From Paracoccus alkenifer (GTDB lineage Bacteria; Pseudomonadota; Alphaproteobacteria; Rhodobacterales; Rhodobacteraceae), in assembly GCF_900108405.1 (NCBI RefSeq), contig NZ_FNXG01000001.1, positions 434,001-498,000 of the forward strand: DNA of 64,000 nt, read 5' to 3'. The notes beneath the pieces are model-generated. The model had not been told where the DNA came from and made no database searches. It saw only the letters and a program-made list of their open reading frames with translations. The translations under genes and the position numbers were made by a program. This document shows, one piece after another, positions 36,342-44,302 of this stretch. Every line of letters begins with the position of its first letter. Positions within the stretch are counted from its first letter, which is position 1.

Positions 36342-37094
36342 ATGAACGACAAGGCGCGTAATCAAACCCATTTCGGCTTTCGGCAGGTCGCCGAGGACGA
36401 AAAACCCGCGCTGGTGCACGGGGTGTTTTCCCGCGTCGCCTCGAAATACGACGTGATGAACGACCTGATGAGCGTCGGCATCCACCGCGTCTGGAAAAAC
36501 GCGATGATGGACTGGCTGGTGCCGCAGTCGGGCCAGCACCTGCTGGACGTGGCGGGCGGGACCGGCGACATCGCATTCCGCTTTCTGGGCCGCGCACCGG
36601 GCGCGCGCGTCACCGTCTGCGACATGACCGAATCGATGCTGGTCGAGGGGCGCAAACGCGCCGAGGCCGGGCGGCTGGCCGACAGGCTGGCCTGGGTGAC
36701 GGGCGACGCGATGGCCCTGCCCTTTGCCGATGCAAGCTTTGACCGCTACACGATCAGCTTTGGCATCCGCAACGTCACCCGCATTCCCGATGCGTTGTCC
36801 GAGGCGCATCGCGTGCTGAAACCCGGCGGCCGGCTGATGGTGCTGGAATTTTCGCAGATCCCGGTGCCGGCGCTGCAATGGGCCTATGACCGCTATTCCT
36901 TCAACGTGATCCCGCCGCTGGGGCAGCTGGTGGCGCAGGACCGCGACAGCTACCAGTATCTGGTCGAATCGATCCGCCGCTTTCCCGATCAGGAAACCTT
37001 CGCCGCGATGATCCGCGATGCCGGGTTCGAGCGGGTGCAGTATCGCAACCTGTCCATGGGAATCGCGGCGCTGCATTCGGGCTGGAAGCTCTGA
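36342..37094 (+). CDS. ubiE: Ubiquinone biosynthesis C-methyltransferase
   Basis: A 250-residue AdoMet methyltransferase for the C-methylation of the quinone ring. The family stretch [20 protein letters not shown] is followed by [15 protein letters not shown] (AdoMet motif I) and [16 protein letters not shown]. It ends [10 protein letters not shown], with ubiB beginning at the next base, so the two form a unit. Confidence 0.96.
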   Translation: MNDKARNQTHFGFRQVAEDEKPALVHGVFSRVASKYDVMNDLMSVGIHRVWKNAMMDWLVPQSGQHLLDVAGGTGDIAFRFLGRAPGARVTVCDMTESMLVEGRKRAEAGRLADRLAWVTGDAMALPFADASFDRYTISFGIRNVTRIPDALSEAHRVLKPGGRLMVLEFSQIPVPALQWAYDRYSFNVIPPLGQLVAQDRDSYQYLVESIRRFPDQETFAAMIRDAGFERVQYRNLSMGIAALHSGWKL

Positions 37095-38621
37095 ATGCGG
37101 GGGCCTCACAACATCTGGCGGCTGATCCGCACCGGCGCGACATTCCAGCGCACCGGCGCAATGGGGGCCGCGCTTGACGCGATGAACGCACCCGCGCGGG
37201 TGCGGGCGGCGGCGCGGCTGCTGGGCTGGCCCTTTGCCTGGCTGGGCTACCCGGGCGACCCCGACCTGCCGCCGATCACCCGCGCGCTGACCGCGCTGGG
37301 GCCGGCCTATATCAAGTTCGGCCAGATCCTTTCAACCCGGGCGGACGTGGTGGGGGTGGAAATGGCCGGGCATCTGCGGATGTTGCAGGACCGGCTGCCG
37401 CCCTTTCCGGACGAGATCGCCCGCGCGCAGATCGAACAGGACTTGGGCGCGCCGGTGTCCACGCTGTTTTCCGAGTTTTCCCCGCCGGTTGCGGCGGCCT
37501 CGATCGCGCAGGTGCATCGGGCGCGGCGGGCGGATACCGGGGCCGAGGTGGCGGTCAAGGTGCTGCGGCCCGACATCCTGGCCGATTTCCGCCGCGATCT
37601 TGACGCTTTCCACCTGGCGGCCTCGCTGATCGAGTTCCTGTCGCCGGCCTCGCGACGGCTGCGGCCGCTGGATGTGGTGGGGCATTTCGAATCGGTGGTG
37701 CTGGGCGAGCTGGACCTGCGGCTCGAGGCGGCCTCGGCCTCGGAATTCGCCGAGAACACGCGTGGGGACGAAGAACTTGCCGTTCCCCGCCCGCATTGGG
37801 ATCTGAGCGGGCGCCGGGTGCTGACCAGCGACTGGGCCGAGGGCATCCCGATGGCCGATGTCGCCGCGATCCGGGCGGCGGGGCACGACACCAGCCGCAT
37901 CGCCGCGCGGCTGCTGCAACTGTTCCTGTCCCACGCGCTGCGCGACGGATTTTTCCACGCTGACATGCACCAGGGAAACCTGCGGGTGGCGGCGAACGGC
38001 GACATCATCGCCTTTGATTTCGGGATCATGGGCGAGATCGACGAATACACCCGCCGGGTCTATGCCGAGATCCTGTATGGTTTCATCCAGCGCGATTATC
38101 ACCGCGTCGCGAGGGTGCATTTCGAGGCGGGCTATGTGCCCTCGGACCGCAATATCGCACAATTCGCCCGCGCGTTGCGGGCGGTGGGCGAGCCGATCTT
38201 TGACGCCGATGCCAGCCGCATCTCGATGGCCAACCTGCTGGCATATCTGTTCGAGGTGACCGAGCGTTTCGGCATGGCCACGCGGACCGAACTGATCCTG
38301 CTACAGCGCACCATGGTGGTGGTCGAGGGCGTAACCCGCACGCTGGACCCCCAGATCAACATCTGGGCAACCGCACGGCCGGTGGTCGAGACCTACATCC
38401 GCAGCAATCTTGGCCCGCGAGCGCTGCTGCGCGACGGCCTGCGGGTGATCGAGGCGCTTGGTCGGCACGGCCCCCTGCTGCCCGAGGTCGTGGACCGACA
38501 GCTGGATCGCCTGTCACGCCCACAGCCGGCCCCGGTCGTCGTCGAGCGCCGCAACCCGGGCTGGCTCATCACCACGATATTGATCGCCATCGGCGCGGCA
38601 ATCGGCGCATTTCTGGCCTGA
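37095..38621 (+). CDS. ubiB: UbiB protein-kinase-like factor for ubiquinone synthesis
   Basis: A 508-residue ABC1/ADCK-like atypical kinase that supports the ubiquinone hydroxylation complex. It has the family KxGQ motif (AYIKFGQILSTRADV), AAASIAQVHRA in place of the glycine-rich loop and DGFFHADMHQGNLRV as the catalytic loop. Two C-terminal hydrophobic segments end in ITTILIAIGAAIGAFLA. It starts directly after the ubiE stop. Confidence 0.95.
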   Translation: MRGPHNIWRLIRTGATFQRTGAMGAALDAMNAPARVRAAARLLGWPFAWLGYPGDPDLPPITRALTALGPAYIKFGQILSTRADVVGVEMAGHLRMLQDRLPPFPDEIARAQIEQDLGAPVSTLFSEFSPPVAAASIAQVHRARRADTGAEVAVKVLRPDILADFRRDLDAFHLAASLIEFLSPASRRLRPLDVVGHFESVVLGELDLRLEAASASEFAENTRGDEELAVPRPHWDLSGRRVLTSDWAEGIPMADVAAIRAAGHDTSRIAARLLQLFLSHALRDGFFHADMHQGNLRVAANGDIIAFDFGIMGEIDEYTRRVYAEILYGFIQRDYHRVARVHFEAGYVPSDRNIAQFARALRAVGEPIFDADASRISMANLLAYLFEVTERFGMATRTELILLQRTMVVVEGVTRTLDPQINIWATARPVVETYIRSNLGPRALLRDGLRVIEALGRHGPLLPEVVDRQLDRLSRPQPAPVVVERRNPGWLITTILIAIGAAIGAFLA

Positions 38622-38694
38622 CCCGGCGGCCAAGGAAACATGGCCCGCGCGCTGACGCATTGGCGGTGCGATAATCAACCCTGCTGCCGGTCAG

Positions 38695-38714
38695 ACCCTT
38701 GTGATAACAAGGGT
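38695..38714. repeat. Hairpin in the ubiB-flagellar junction
   Basis: ACCCTTG-TGATAA-CAAGGGT is a perfect 7-bp inverted repeat about 75 bases after ubiB. It could end ubiB transcription, though no U tract follows. The sequence TTGTGATAACAAGGG recalls a tRNA anticodon region but no tRNA folds around it. Confidence 0.45.
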
Positions 38715-38795
38715 TGGCGGCGCGTCCCGCAATTCGATCTGCCTGGGTATTCCGCCAGGGTCAAAAATCCATTACCCTCCATAACGAAGAACCGG

Positions 38796-39596
38796 CTAAC
38801 CCAAGGCCGGTCGGTTGGCGCTGTTCGACAGCAACAGCAACGCGGCGCTGTAAGATGATTGCACCGGGCTGATCATTTCCGCGCGGATCAGAAATTTCTG
38901 AATGAGTTTTTCCAGATTTTTCGGATCACCAAAGGCCGAAGGCGAGGCGGAGCCAAACATCGCGGCGGTGCGCTGCTTTAATTGTTCGACCTGTTTTTCT
39001 ACCGGAAACTTGATGAAATCCGAGGTCAGCCCCAGCGCGCCCTCGATCACTTTCCGCAGCGGTGCCGAGCCGATGATATTATACCAGCGGACATTATCCG
39101 AAGCAGCCGATTCGCCAATCTTGGCGAGTTCCCTCTGCGCATTCATGGCCAGGCGCAAATTGCCGTCGATCGTGCCCACACGTCTTTCCAGCTCGGCCGA
39201 TACATGGCGCTCGGCAATTTCATCCGCCAGATCCCTGCTCGGTCCCGATCCGGATCCATAGCCGAATGCCTCGGCCAGCGCGAGGTAGCGCTTATCCCCC
39301 AGCCGATTGGCAAGACTCTTGGGGTCGCTCAGATCCGATTCAAGCACTTTGCGAATAAAGAATCGGTTGTTCACGTCATCTTCAAGACCGAAAGCGCTCA
39401 ATGCGGTATGTCGCAGACGATAATCGGCAACAAGCGCCTCGGCAGTTTCCGTGCTGCCCAACCGCTCGCGGACATAGGCAACGTCGCGGGCAACCGACTG
39501 CTCTTTCGCGACCAGGGATCGCTGCAATTCGCCAGTGCGTTGCAGCAACCGCCAGCCCGAATAACCGCCCTGCCCCACGATCGGCTGAAAGCTCAT
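38796..39596 (-). CDS. DUF1217 flagellar-cluster protein
   Basis: A 266-residue protein matching the DUF1217 family, found almost only in alphaproteobacterial flagellar clusters; its role is unknown. It begins MSFQPIVGQGGYSGWRLLQR, is mostly helical and polar, and has no signal peptide or membrane segment, which fits an exported or rod/hook-associated protein. Its start overlaps the flbT stop by four bases (ATGA). Base composition is less GC-rich than in the flanking housekeeping genes. Confidence 0.83.
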   Translation of the reverse strand: MSFQPIVGQGGYSGWRLLQRTGELQRSLVAKEQSVARDVAYVRERLGSTETAEALVADYRLRHTALSAFGLEDDVNNRFFIRKVLESDLSDPKSLANRLGDKRYLALAEAFGYGSGSGPSRDLADEIAERHVSAELERRVGTIDGNLRLAMNAQRELAKIGESAASDNVRWYNIIGSAPLRKVIEGALGLTSDFIKFPVEKQVEQLKQRTAAMFGSASPSAFGDPKNLEKLIQKFLIRAEMISPVQSSYSAALLLLSNSANRPALG

Positions 39597-39994
39597 GACA
39601 AATGCGCGAGCAATCGCGCCTCCCGCGGCAAAAGACTGCGCAGTTGGCGCAGCGCGCGATAGATATTGCCGTCGATCACATCGGCTGTCGCGCCATCCAG
39701 TGCCTGCCGGCTGTCCCTATCGTCAAACACCTGCGACAATTGTTCGATCCCGCGCAGCAGATTGCGCCGGCCTTGGGAATCATCGGCGTCGCCCGACAGG
39801 ACCAATTGCGCATCGTAACAGACCCGCGCTACCGGCGTGGAGATATCGGTCGGATGAATCGCATCCTTGAGCCGCAGGATATTGGCATTCGGGGTCTTGA
39901 TCGAAATCTTGCAGCGCCGGTCCCCGTTCTCGATAACGGCGCCGTTGATCAGCACGCGCTCATTGGGCGCGAGTTTCAGGATGAGTCCGCTCAT
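39593..39994 (-). CDS. flbT: Flagellin translation regulator FlbT
   Basis: A 133-residue FlbT. In Caulobacter this family destabilises flagellin mRNA by binding its 5' region until the hook is built. The opening LILKLAPNERVLINGAVIEN is characteristic. GGAG lies seven bases before the ATG. It is in the order fliC-flaF-flbT, so regulator and target are adjacent. Confidence 0.93.
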   Translation of the reverse strand: MSGLILKLAPNERVLINGAVIENGDRRCKISIKTPNANILRLKDAIHPTDISTPVARVCYDAQLVLSGDADDSQGRRNLLRGIEQLSQVFDDRDSRQALDGATADVIDGNIYRALRQLRSLLPREARLLAHLS

Positions 39995-40080
39995 GATATG
40001 CTCCGTTTCGGCCGCATGATGCCGCCAGTATCAATGGGACCGCCAGCGCCGGTCGTGGGCGTAAAGGCGTTGACAGTGCA

Positions 40081-40446
40081 TCAACCCGGCTGTTCAAAAA
40101 GCCCGCGTGCAACCGTGCGGTTGAGTTCGATCAGCGTCTGGGCATCGTTGCCGCCGCCCAGCACCCGCGCGGTTTCCTGTTCCACGAACTGCGCCAGCGA
40201 CAACAGCTGAACCCGCAACGCTTGTGGCAATTCATTGCCATCATCGGTCAGATCCATCGCAACAATGCGCCAGAAACGCCGGTTTTCATGCACGGCGCTC
40301 GCCAGCGCGGCAAAGCCCGACTTGCCGAGTTCAGAAGCGCGGATCATGCCGGCCGCCAAGCGCGAAAGCACAAGAGCCTCTGCCCGCCTGGGGTCTGTAT
40401 CAGCATGAGCAGCAGCCGCATAACCGGTTGAAACCTGTATGTTCAA
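40081..40446 (-). CDS. flaF: Flagellin assembly/translation factor FlaF
   Basis: A 121-residue FlaF, needed for flagellin production and counterpart of FlbT. The body ADTDPRRAEALVLSRLAAGM and LWRI-type stretch RRFWRIVAMDLTDDGN fit the family. The best start is TTG at 40446 (LNIQVSTGY) with AAAGGA about six bases upstream; no in-frame ATG exists at the N-terminus. The weak start may itself limit expression. It sits between fliC and flbT. Confidence 0.9.
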   Translation of the reverse strand: MNIQVSTGYAAAAHADTDPRRAEALVLSRLAAGMIRASELGKSGFAALASAVHENRRFWRIVAMDLTDDGNELPQALRVQLLSLAQFVEQETARVLGGGNDAQTLIELNRTVARGLFEQPG

Positions 40447-40487
40447 AACCGTTCCTTTCAATGCCCGAAACAGGGCGGCGTCCAGGT

Positions 40488-40515
40488 GCTCCGGGGCCCC
40501 GAAGGGCCCCGGAGC
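40488..40515. terminator. Perfect hairpin between fliC and flaF
   Basis: GCTCCGGGGCCC-CGAA-GGGCCCCGGAGC is a perfect 12-bp stem, starting 7 bases after the fliC stop. No U run follows in the direction of transcription. It may protect the 3' end of fliC mRNA or reduce read-through into flaF-flbT rather than fully stop it. Confidence 0.65.
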
Positions 40516-40521
40516 AGTTCA

Positions 40522-41349
40522 TCAGCCGCGGAACAGCGACAGCAGGGTCTGCGGCGCCTGGTTGGCGATCGACAGCGACTGCGTCGCCAGCTGCTGCTGG
40601 ACCTGAAGCGCCTGCAGGCGCGCCGAGGCTTCCTCCATATCGGCATCCACCAGCGCACCGATGCCCGAGGTCATCGCATCCGACAGCTTCTTGACGAAGT
40701 CCGACTGGATATCGATGCGCTTCGCCACCGAACCGAAGTTGGCCGAGGCGGTGATTGCCGCCTGCAACTGCGTTTCGATATCGGCCAGGGCAGCCTCGTG
40801 ATCGCCCTCGACATCATAGGCCGCCACCGCGGTGTGGATCGCATCGAGATCCTGCGGGGCAACCGCAATGCTTGCGGCCGTCACCGAGCCATCCGCCGCA
40901 CGGTCAAGCGAGGCGAGAACCGAAACGTCGGCAGTCTGGCTGCCATCGACCAGATTCAGGCCGTTGAACTGCGCGGCGCTGATGATCGAGCCGATTTGGG
41001 CGGCCCGTTCGGTGATATCCGTCTGGATCTTGGCCCGGTCGACGTTTTCTTCCTGCGCCGAGACGATCAGTTGCTTGATCTCTTTCAGCAGGTCAGTCAC
41101 GCTTTCCGATGCGGCACGAGCCACGCCAACGGTGGACTGCCCCAGGGCGAGGCTGTCGCCGATGGCTTTGAAACCCGCCACGTCGGTTTCCATCGTCTTG
41201 GTGATTGCCCAGACGGCGGCGTTATCCTTGGCGCTCGCAACCGATTTACCGGTCGAGATCTCGTCCTGAATCTTGGCCAGGTTGCTGTTGATGCCGCGAA
41301 GGGTCTGCAGCGCGACCATCGCGCTGTTGTTGGTCAGAATGCTGGACAT
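40522..41349 (-). CDS. fliC: Flagellin
   Basis: A 275-residue flagellin with the N-terminal D0/D1 helices (MSSILTNNSAMVALQTLRGI, ISTGKSVASAKDNAAVWAI) and the C-terminal partner ending QQLATQSLSIANQAPQTLLS. The variable middle is very short, so outer domains D2/D3 are nearly absent, as in other small alphaproteobacterial flagellins. The ATG at 41349 has GGAGG six bases upstream; an extension to 41448 is not supported. No other flagellin gene is in the window. Confidence 0.96.
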   Translation of the reverse strand: MSSILTNNSAMVALQTLRGINSNLAKIQDEISTGKSVASAKDNAAVWAITKTMETDVAGFKAIGDSLALGQSTVGVARAASESVTDLLKEIKQLIVSAQEENVDRAKIQTDITERAAQIGSIISAAQFNGLNLVDGSQTADVSVLASLDRAADGSVTAASIAVAPQDLDAIHTAVAAYDVEGDHEAALADIETQLQAAITASANFGSVAKRIDIQSDFVKKLSDAMTSGIGALVDADMEEASARLQALQVQQQLATQSLSIANQAPQTLLSLFRG

Positions 41350-41521
41350 TATATCCTCCGTTATTCCGGATGAATTATCCCACCCGGGTTTCATTGGTTT
41401 CGGCCTTCTGACCCGCGGAATTATCCGGCGTCGTCTTGACGCAATCACCTTTTATGCCGGTGACACCTAAGGAATAGTAAATTTCCCGTCGGACACCAAA
41501 GCCGGAATCCAAAGCATTTTA

Positions 41522-41836
41522 TCAAAACCTTTCCGCGCGAGCGGGCAGGTCGGTGACGACCCTTTGCCGGCCCGAGCGATCATAGACATCCAGCCCGCCC
41601 AGCACGGCGGATAATTCACGCAGCCAGTCCCGCGACGCATCCAGCCCCTCGGCCGCTGCACCGGCCAATCCCCTGAGCCGCTCAAGCCGGCGACCGCATT
41701 CGGCACGCGCGGCGGCGTCCAGTGATTCGTGCTCGACCCTCGCGCGGAATCGCTCGAGAAATGATTCGCAACCCTGCGAATCCCCGGCAATCATTGCATT
41801 GCAGGCGTCATCCAGCAGTCGGATCAGGTCAGCCAT
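41522..41836 (-). CDS. Small helical flagellar-cluster protein, possible chaperone
   Basis: A 104-residue helical protein (MADLIRLLDDACNAMIAGD ... LRELSAVLGGLDVYDRSG). I do not recognise a named family. Size, helix content and position suggest a FlgN/FliT-like export chaperone, but this is inference only. GGAGG lies seven bases before the ATG, and the start overlaps the previous stop by eight bases, so it is coupled to the FlgJ-like gene. Confidence 0.65.
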   Translation of the reverse strand: MADLIRLLDDACNAMIAGDSQGCESFLERFRARVEHESLDAAARAECGRRLERLRGLAGAAAEGLDASRDWLRELSAVLGGLDVYDRSGRQRVVTDLPARAERF

Positions 41837-42077
41837 TGGGTGCCTCCAGCCGCGAATCGAGCTTCAGATCAATGCGCGACGCGATCGCCGTTGCATGTTG
41901 CTCGATCAGGAATGATGAAAACTGCGATTCGCCGATGCCGCCGTGAAACGGCCCCTTGCCTGGTTCCGGCATGGCGATTTTCAGCATTTCGCTTAGAAAT
42001 GCGCCCTCTAGCCGGTCGCCGACACTGGCGTTTCCCGATGGTCGGGGCGGCGGGGACATGGACATGTTGATCTTCAC
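41829..42077 (-). CDS. Rod-binding protein, FlgJ N-domain type
   Basis: An 82-residue protein with the FlgJ rod-capping core LEGAFLSEMLKIAMPEP and the GGIGESQFSSFLIEQHA motif. The muramidase domain of enterobacterial FlgJ is absent, as usual in alphaproteobacteria, where a separate lytic transglycosylase does that job. The start is a GTG at 42077 with GGAGG six bases upstream. It is divergent from fliK. Confidence 0.82.
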   Translation of the reverse strand: MKINMSMSPPPRPSGNASVGDRLEGAFLSEMLKIAMPEPGKGPFHGGIGESQFSSFLIEQHATAIASRIDLKLDSRLEAPNG

Positions 42078-42184
42078 AAAGCGCCTCCGATTAAATTGCC
42101 GTGTTTTGTTTGATATCGGACGCCGGTAAATATTTGGTAACGAAAAGGGCGTAAAACGACGAGGTGATTCTAAAAGGTCGGACC

Positions 42185-43354
42185 ATGACGGCGCTGAATA
42201 TTCCTGCCCTGACCACGCCACCCATACCGGGGGCGGCGATGGCGGACCCAACCCGGAAACAAGGCGGTGCCGAATTCGGGCGATTGATGGCGGCTGCCGA
42301 CTCGCGCGAACAGGCAGACAAGCCTGCGCCCGATCAGCCTGGCGGCGGGGAAGGTTCCGCGCGGGACAATCCGATTCGTTCCGATTCGGGGCATGGGGAA
42401 CGACGTCCCGGCGTGCCCCCCCCATCCCAACCCGACGACGCCGAAACAGGGCCCGCGTTGCATGATATCCTGACTGAGGATGAGGCTTGCGACGTCTTTT
42501 GCGCGGTTCTGCCTCAGCCCCCGCCGTCCGAATCACTGAGCGGTCATGTTGACGCGTCCGTGGCCTATCCGGCACTGGCGCCACAGCCGACGGTGATCGA
42601 CCCAGCTTTCGATAACGATCCGGCCGCCCCGGCCGCCGATGACGATCCAGAACTGTCGTCCGACATTCCTGCAAAGATGCTGCGCGCTGATATGCGCGAG
42701 TCGATTCGCAATGGCTCCATACCGGCTGCAAAACCGCCCGAACAGCCGCCCCTCCAACCGACCGGCGAGGTCGTTCAACACCGCAACTTGCAGCGAAATA
42801 CGAGCATGACCTGGCCCGAAGCCGAGATGCCAACCTCGACGGCTACGCTGGATTCGCAATCCGTCCTGGACCCGGTGGTCGGGTTTGCGGCCACCGCGCC
42901 TGCGGCCCGCGACGTCGCAGCAACGCCGGATCAGCTGGTCGCCACCAGAGCCGCAGCCTTGCCCGAACCGCATCGGCAGATTGCCGATGCGATCGTGCGC
43001 ACCCGATCCGGGCAGGTCGAAATCATGCTCGACCCCGTCGAACTCGGCCGGGTGACCGTGCTGCTTGGCGAGGACGGCAATCCGGGACGGATTGCAGTGT
43101 TCGTCGAGCGCCCCGAGACGCTTGAACTGATTCGGCGCCACAGCGACCAGCTGCTGCGGGATCTGCGCGAAAACGGAATGCCTGACGCGCAGCTTGAGGA
43201 TTTGCGGCAGGACGGCTCGGGAAATCAGCGTGAAAGCGCCCTGCCGCCCGCTGCCCGGGACAGGTCCGAGGCGCAGGATCAGCACGCGCCCGAACTCGAA
43301 ACCCAACCGCCCGCCAGGGCAGTGACCCTGACCCGGCTTGATATTCGCTTCTAG
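42185..43354 (+). CDS. fliK: Flagellar hook-length control protein (FliK C-domain)
   Basis: A 389-residue protein. The first 250 residues are low-complexity, Pro/Ala/Asp-rich and poorly conserved. The last 130 hold the Flg_hook domain: SGQVEIMLDPVELGRVTVLL and LELIRRHSDQLLRDLRENGM. This is the FliK layout, a molecular ruler that switches export from hook to filament. The ATG at 42185 has AAAGG upstream. flgD follows after 9 bases. Confidence 0.87.
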   Translation: MTALNIPALTTPPIPGAAMADPTRKQGGAEFGRLMAAADSREQADKPAPDQPGGGEGSARDNPIRSDSGHGERRPGVPPPSQPDDAETGPALHDILTEDEACDVFCAVLPQPPPSESLSGHVDASVAYPALAPQPTVIDPAFDNDPAAPAADDDPELSSDIPAKMLRADMRESIRNGSIPAAKPPEQPPLQPTGEVVQHRNLQRNTSMTWPEAEMPTSTATLDSQSVLDPVVGFAATAPAARDVAATPDQLVATRAAALPEPHRQIADAIVRTRSGQVEIMLDPVELGRVTVLLGEDGNPGRIAVFVERPETLELIRRHSDQLLRDLRENGMPDAQLEDLRQDGSGNQRESALPPAARDRSEAQDQHAPELETQPPARAVTLTRLDIRF

Positions 43355-43363
43355 GAAAGCTTC

Positions 43364-44035
43364 ATGACCAGTTCCATCCCCGCGACCACCGCCCCGAACC
43401 CGCAAGCAGCCACGCAGCCTGGCAGCACAAGCTCCCAGGCCGCCAGTTTTGCCGGCGGCGATTTCCAGACCTTTCTCAAGATGCTGACCACCCAGATCAA
43501 GCATCAAGATCCGCTCAACCCGATGGAAGGCTCTGACTTTGCAGTGCAGCTTGCGACGTTTTCCGGCGTCGAGCAGCAGGTCCGGACGAACCAGATTCTG
43601 GAACAGCTGGCGGGCACTCAGGCCGGCGGTCTGGCAGCATTGGCCGACTGGATCGGAAAAGAGATCAGGACCACTGCACCCGTCGCATTCGACGGCACCC
43701 CGATCACCCTTGATATCCGGCCGGACCCGGGCGCTGATCGGGTCGAACTGGTGACGCTGGACACAAGGGGCCGCGAATTGCTGCGCGAAAATATCGGGCT
43801 GGGCAGCGGCGAGGTCGACTGGGCCGGACGAACCGACAACGGGTTGCTGCCCGACGGCATCTACAGTTTCCAGTTGATAAGCTATCGCGGCGACGAGATT
43901 CTGTCCTCTGGCGCGGTCGCGGCCTTCACCCGCGTGACCGGCGCCGAACTGACCCGCGAAGGTGCGCGGCTGTCATTGCATGGTGGGGCAAGCGCGCTGG
44001 AAACCCAGGTCACTGCCCTGCGTGAGGCGCGATGA
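43364..44035 (+). CDS. flgD: Flagellar hook assembly scaffold FlgD
   Basis: A 223-residue hook-cap protein. The N-terminal signature DFQTFLKMLTTQIKHQDPLN followed by PMEGSDFAVQLATFSGVEQQ is diagnostic. The C-terminal half has the FlgD Ig-like/tudor pattern with GLLPDGIYSFQLISYRGDE. It forms a two-gene unit with fliK. FlgE and other rod/hook genes do not follow: carB is next after 267 bases with only a probable promoter in them. Confidence 0.94.
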   Translation: MTSSIPATTAPNPQAATQPGSTSSQAASFAGGDFQTFLKMLTTQIKHQDPLNPMEGSDFAVQLATFSGVEQQVRTNQILEQLAGTQAGGLAALADWIGKEIRTTAPVAFDGTPITLDIRPDPGADRVELVTLDTRGRELLRENIGLGSGEVDWAGRTDNGLLPDGIYSFQLISYRGDEILSSGAVAAFTRVTGAELTREGARLSLHGGASALETQVTALREAR

Positions 44036-44302
44036 CACGCGCCCACCGGGAACAGAATCGTCGCAAGCACCATTCCTGACGGCATGTCATGCGCAGTTAA
44101 GGGCAAGCGGCCAGCGGCCAGCCTAACCCGCTGTGAGTGTAAGATAACTGGTGCAACGAACGCGATAACGCGCGGCATTCGCCTCGGATACAACAATTTT
44201 ACGCACCGTTGTCCGCCGCAGAGCGCGCGCCTGCCCTTGCAGAACCGTTGTCGGGCACTATAACCCCGGTCGATTTAGAAGCCGTGATCGCCAGGGGACC
44301 CC

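Noticed and set aside
38660..38770. A tRNA-like stretch with TTGTGATAACAAGGG and AATTCGATC
   Set aside because: The anticodon and T arms do not pair and no acceptor stem is present. It could be a decayed attachment site, but no matching copy was found at the other end of the flagellar block near 44.1 kb.
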